Shown here: positions 63,980 to 64,000 of the stretch, in pieces | Layout of the letters: every line of letters begins with the position of its first letter | How positions within the stretch are numbered: the first letter of the stretch is position 1 | NCBI RefSeq assembly: GCF_024436435.1 | Contig: NZ_JAFMZP010000002.1 | Coordinates: forward strand, 124,001 to 188,000 | DNA: 64,000 nt | Origin: Desertivirga xinjiangensis | GTDB taxonomy: Bacteria; Bacteroidota; Bacteroidia; Sphingobacteriales; Sphingobacteriaceae | Reading direction: 5' to 3' | The notes under the pieces: model-generated | Seen by the model: the letters and a program-made list of their open reading frames with translations, nothing else | Databases searched by the model: none | Told to the model about the DNA's origin: nothing | Position numbers and translations under genes: made by a program

Positions 63980-64000
63980 AAACGCATAATAGAACATATT

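Overview
The window reads as a chromosomal segment of a Bacteroidota bacterium, most likely of the Sphingobacteriaceae (Pedobacter-like). The basis is the recurring TAnnTTTG -7 promoter boxes with TTG/TTTG about 19-21 bp upstream, the near absence of Shine-Dalgarno sequences, a UpxY-type NusG paralogue, an eRF1-like baeRF protein, and the style of the proteins. The species was not identified; no rRNA, tRNA, CRISPR array or complete insertion sequence was seen.

Layout. (1) 1-4337, minus strand: the end of one polysaccharide export locus (flippase cut by the window edge, Wzc-type tyrosine autokinase, Wza-type lipoprotein), followed on the plus strand by a beta-helix lipoprotein (4809-6269). (2) 6374-9301, minus strand: a baeRF protein with a small acidic partner, a lipid kinase and a MerR regulator; then alaS. 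(3) 12304-14710: an MBOAT O-acyltransferase with its SGNH partner. (4) 15032-18733: small ORFs, a decayed gene, a ferredoxin reductase/ferredoxin pair, and an acyltransferase-3 gene with a duplicated remnant of its own 3' end. (5) 18922-27762: rplU-rpmA, a polyprenyl synthase, a clearly broken aldehyde dehydrogenase gene, thrS-infC-rpmI-rplT, a DUF72 protein, a peroxiredoxin and a cold-shock protein. (6) 28175-36767: an orphan ExbD, an App1-type phosphatase with a small partner, cupin, ribD, prmC and a large SNF2 helicase. (7) 37564-59827, plus strand: a complete Wzx/Wzy-type exopolysaccharide locus. (8) 60313-63979: two tandem pectate-lyase (PL1) lipoproteins.

How the main locus works together (inference from families): an HTH protein, a Wza lipoprotein and a Wzc kinase are followed by a UpxY antiterminator and about sixteen co-directional genes. 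They encode a WbpO/TviB-like dehydrogenase and WbpP/TviC-like epimerase (expected product UDP-GalNAcA), two DegT-type aminotransferases, an initiating sugar transferase, five glycosyltransferases, flippase, polymerase, a methyltransferase, an asparagine-synthase-like amidotransferase and a UDP-glucuronate 4-epimerase (UDP-GalA). This predicts an acidic polymer with galacturonic-type, perhaps amidated, residues. Two uronate-lyase-family lipoproteins lie directly downstream and a third beta-helix lipoprotein sits beside the other wza/wzc pair, so these enzymes may trim the cell's own polymer rather than plant pectin.

The most distinctive non-coding content is repetitive DNA. There are two copies of a roughly 192-bp MITE-like element with terminal inverted repeats and exact 8-bp target duplications, a family of REP-like GC-rich hairpins, a second family of nested inverted repeats, a 38-bp and a 42-bp perfect palindrome, tandem hairpin repeats inside the polysaccharide operon, and candidate operators and leader structures upstream of the polysaccharide genes.
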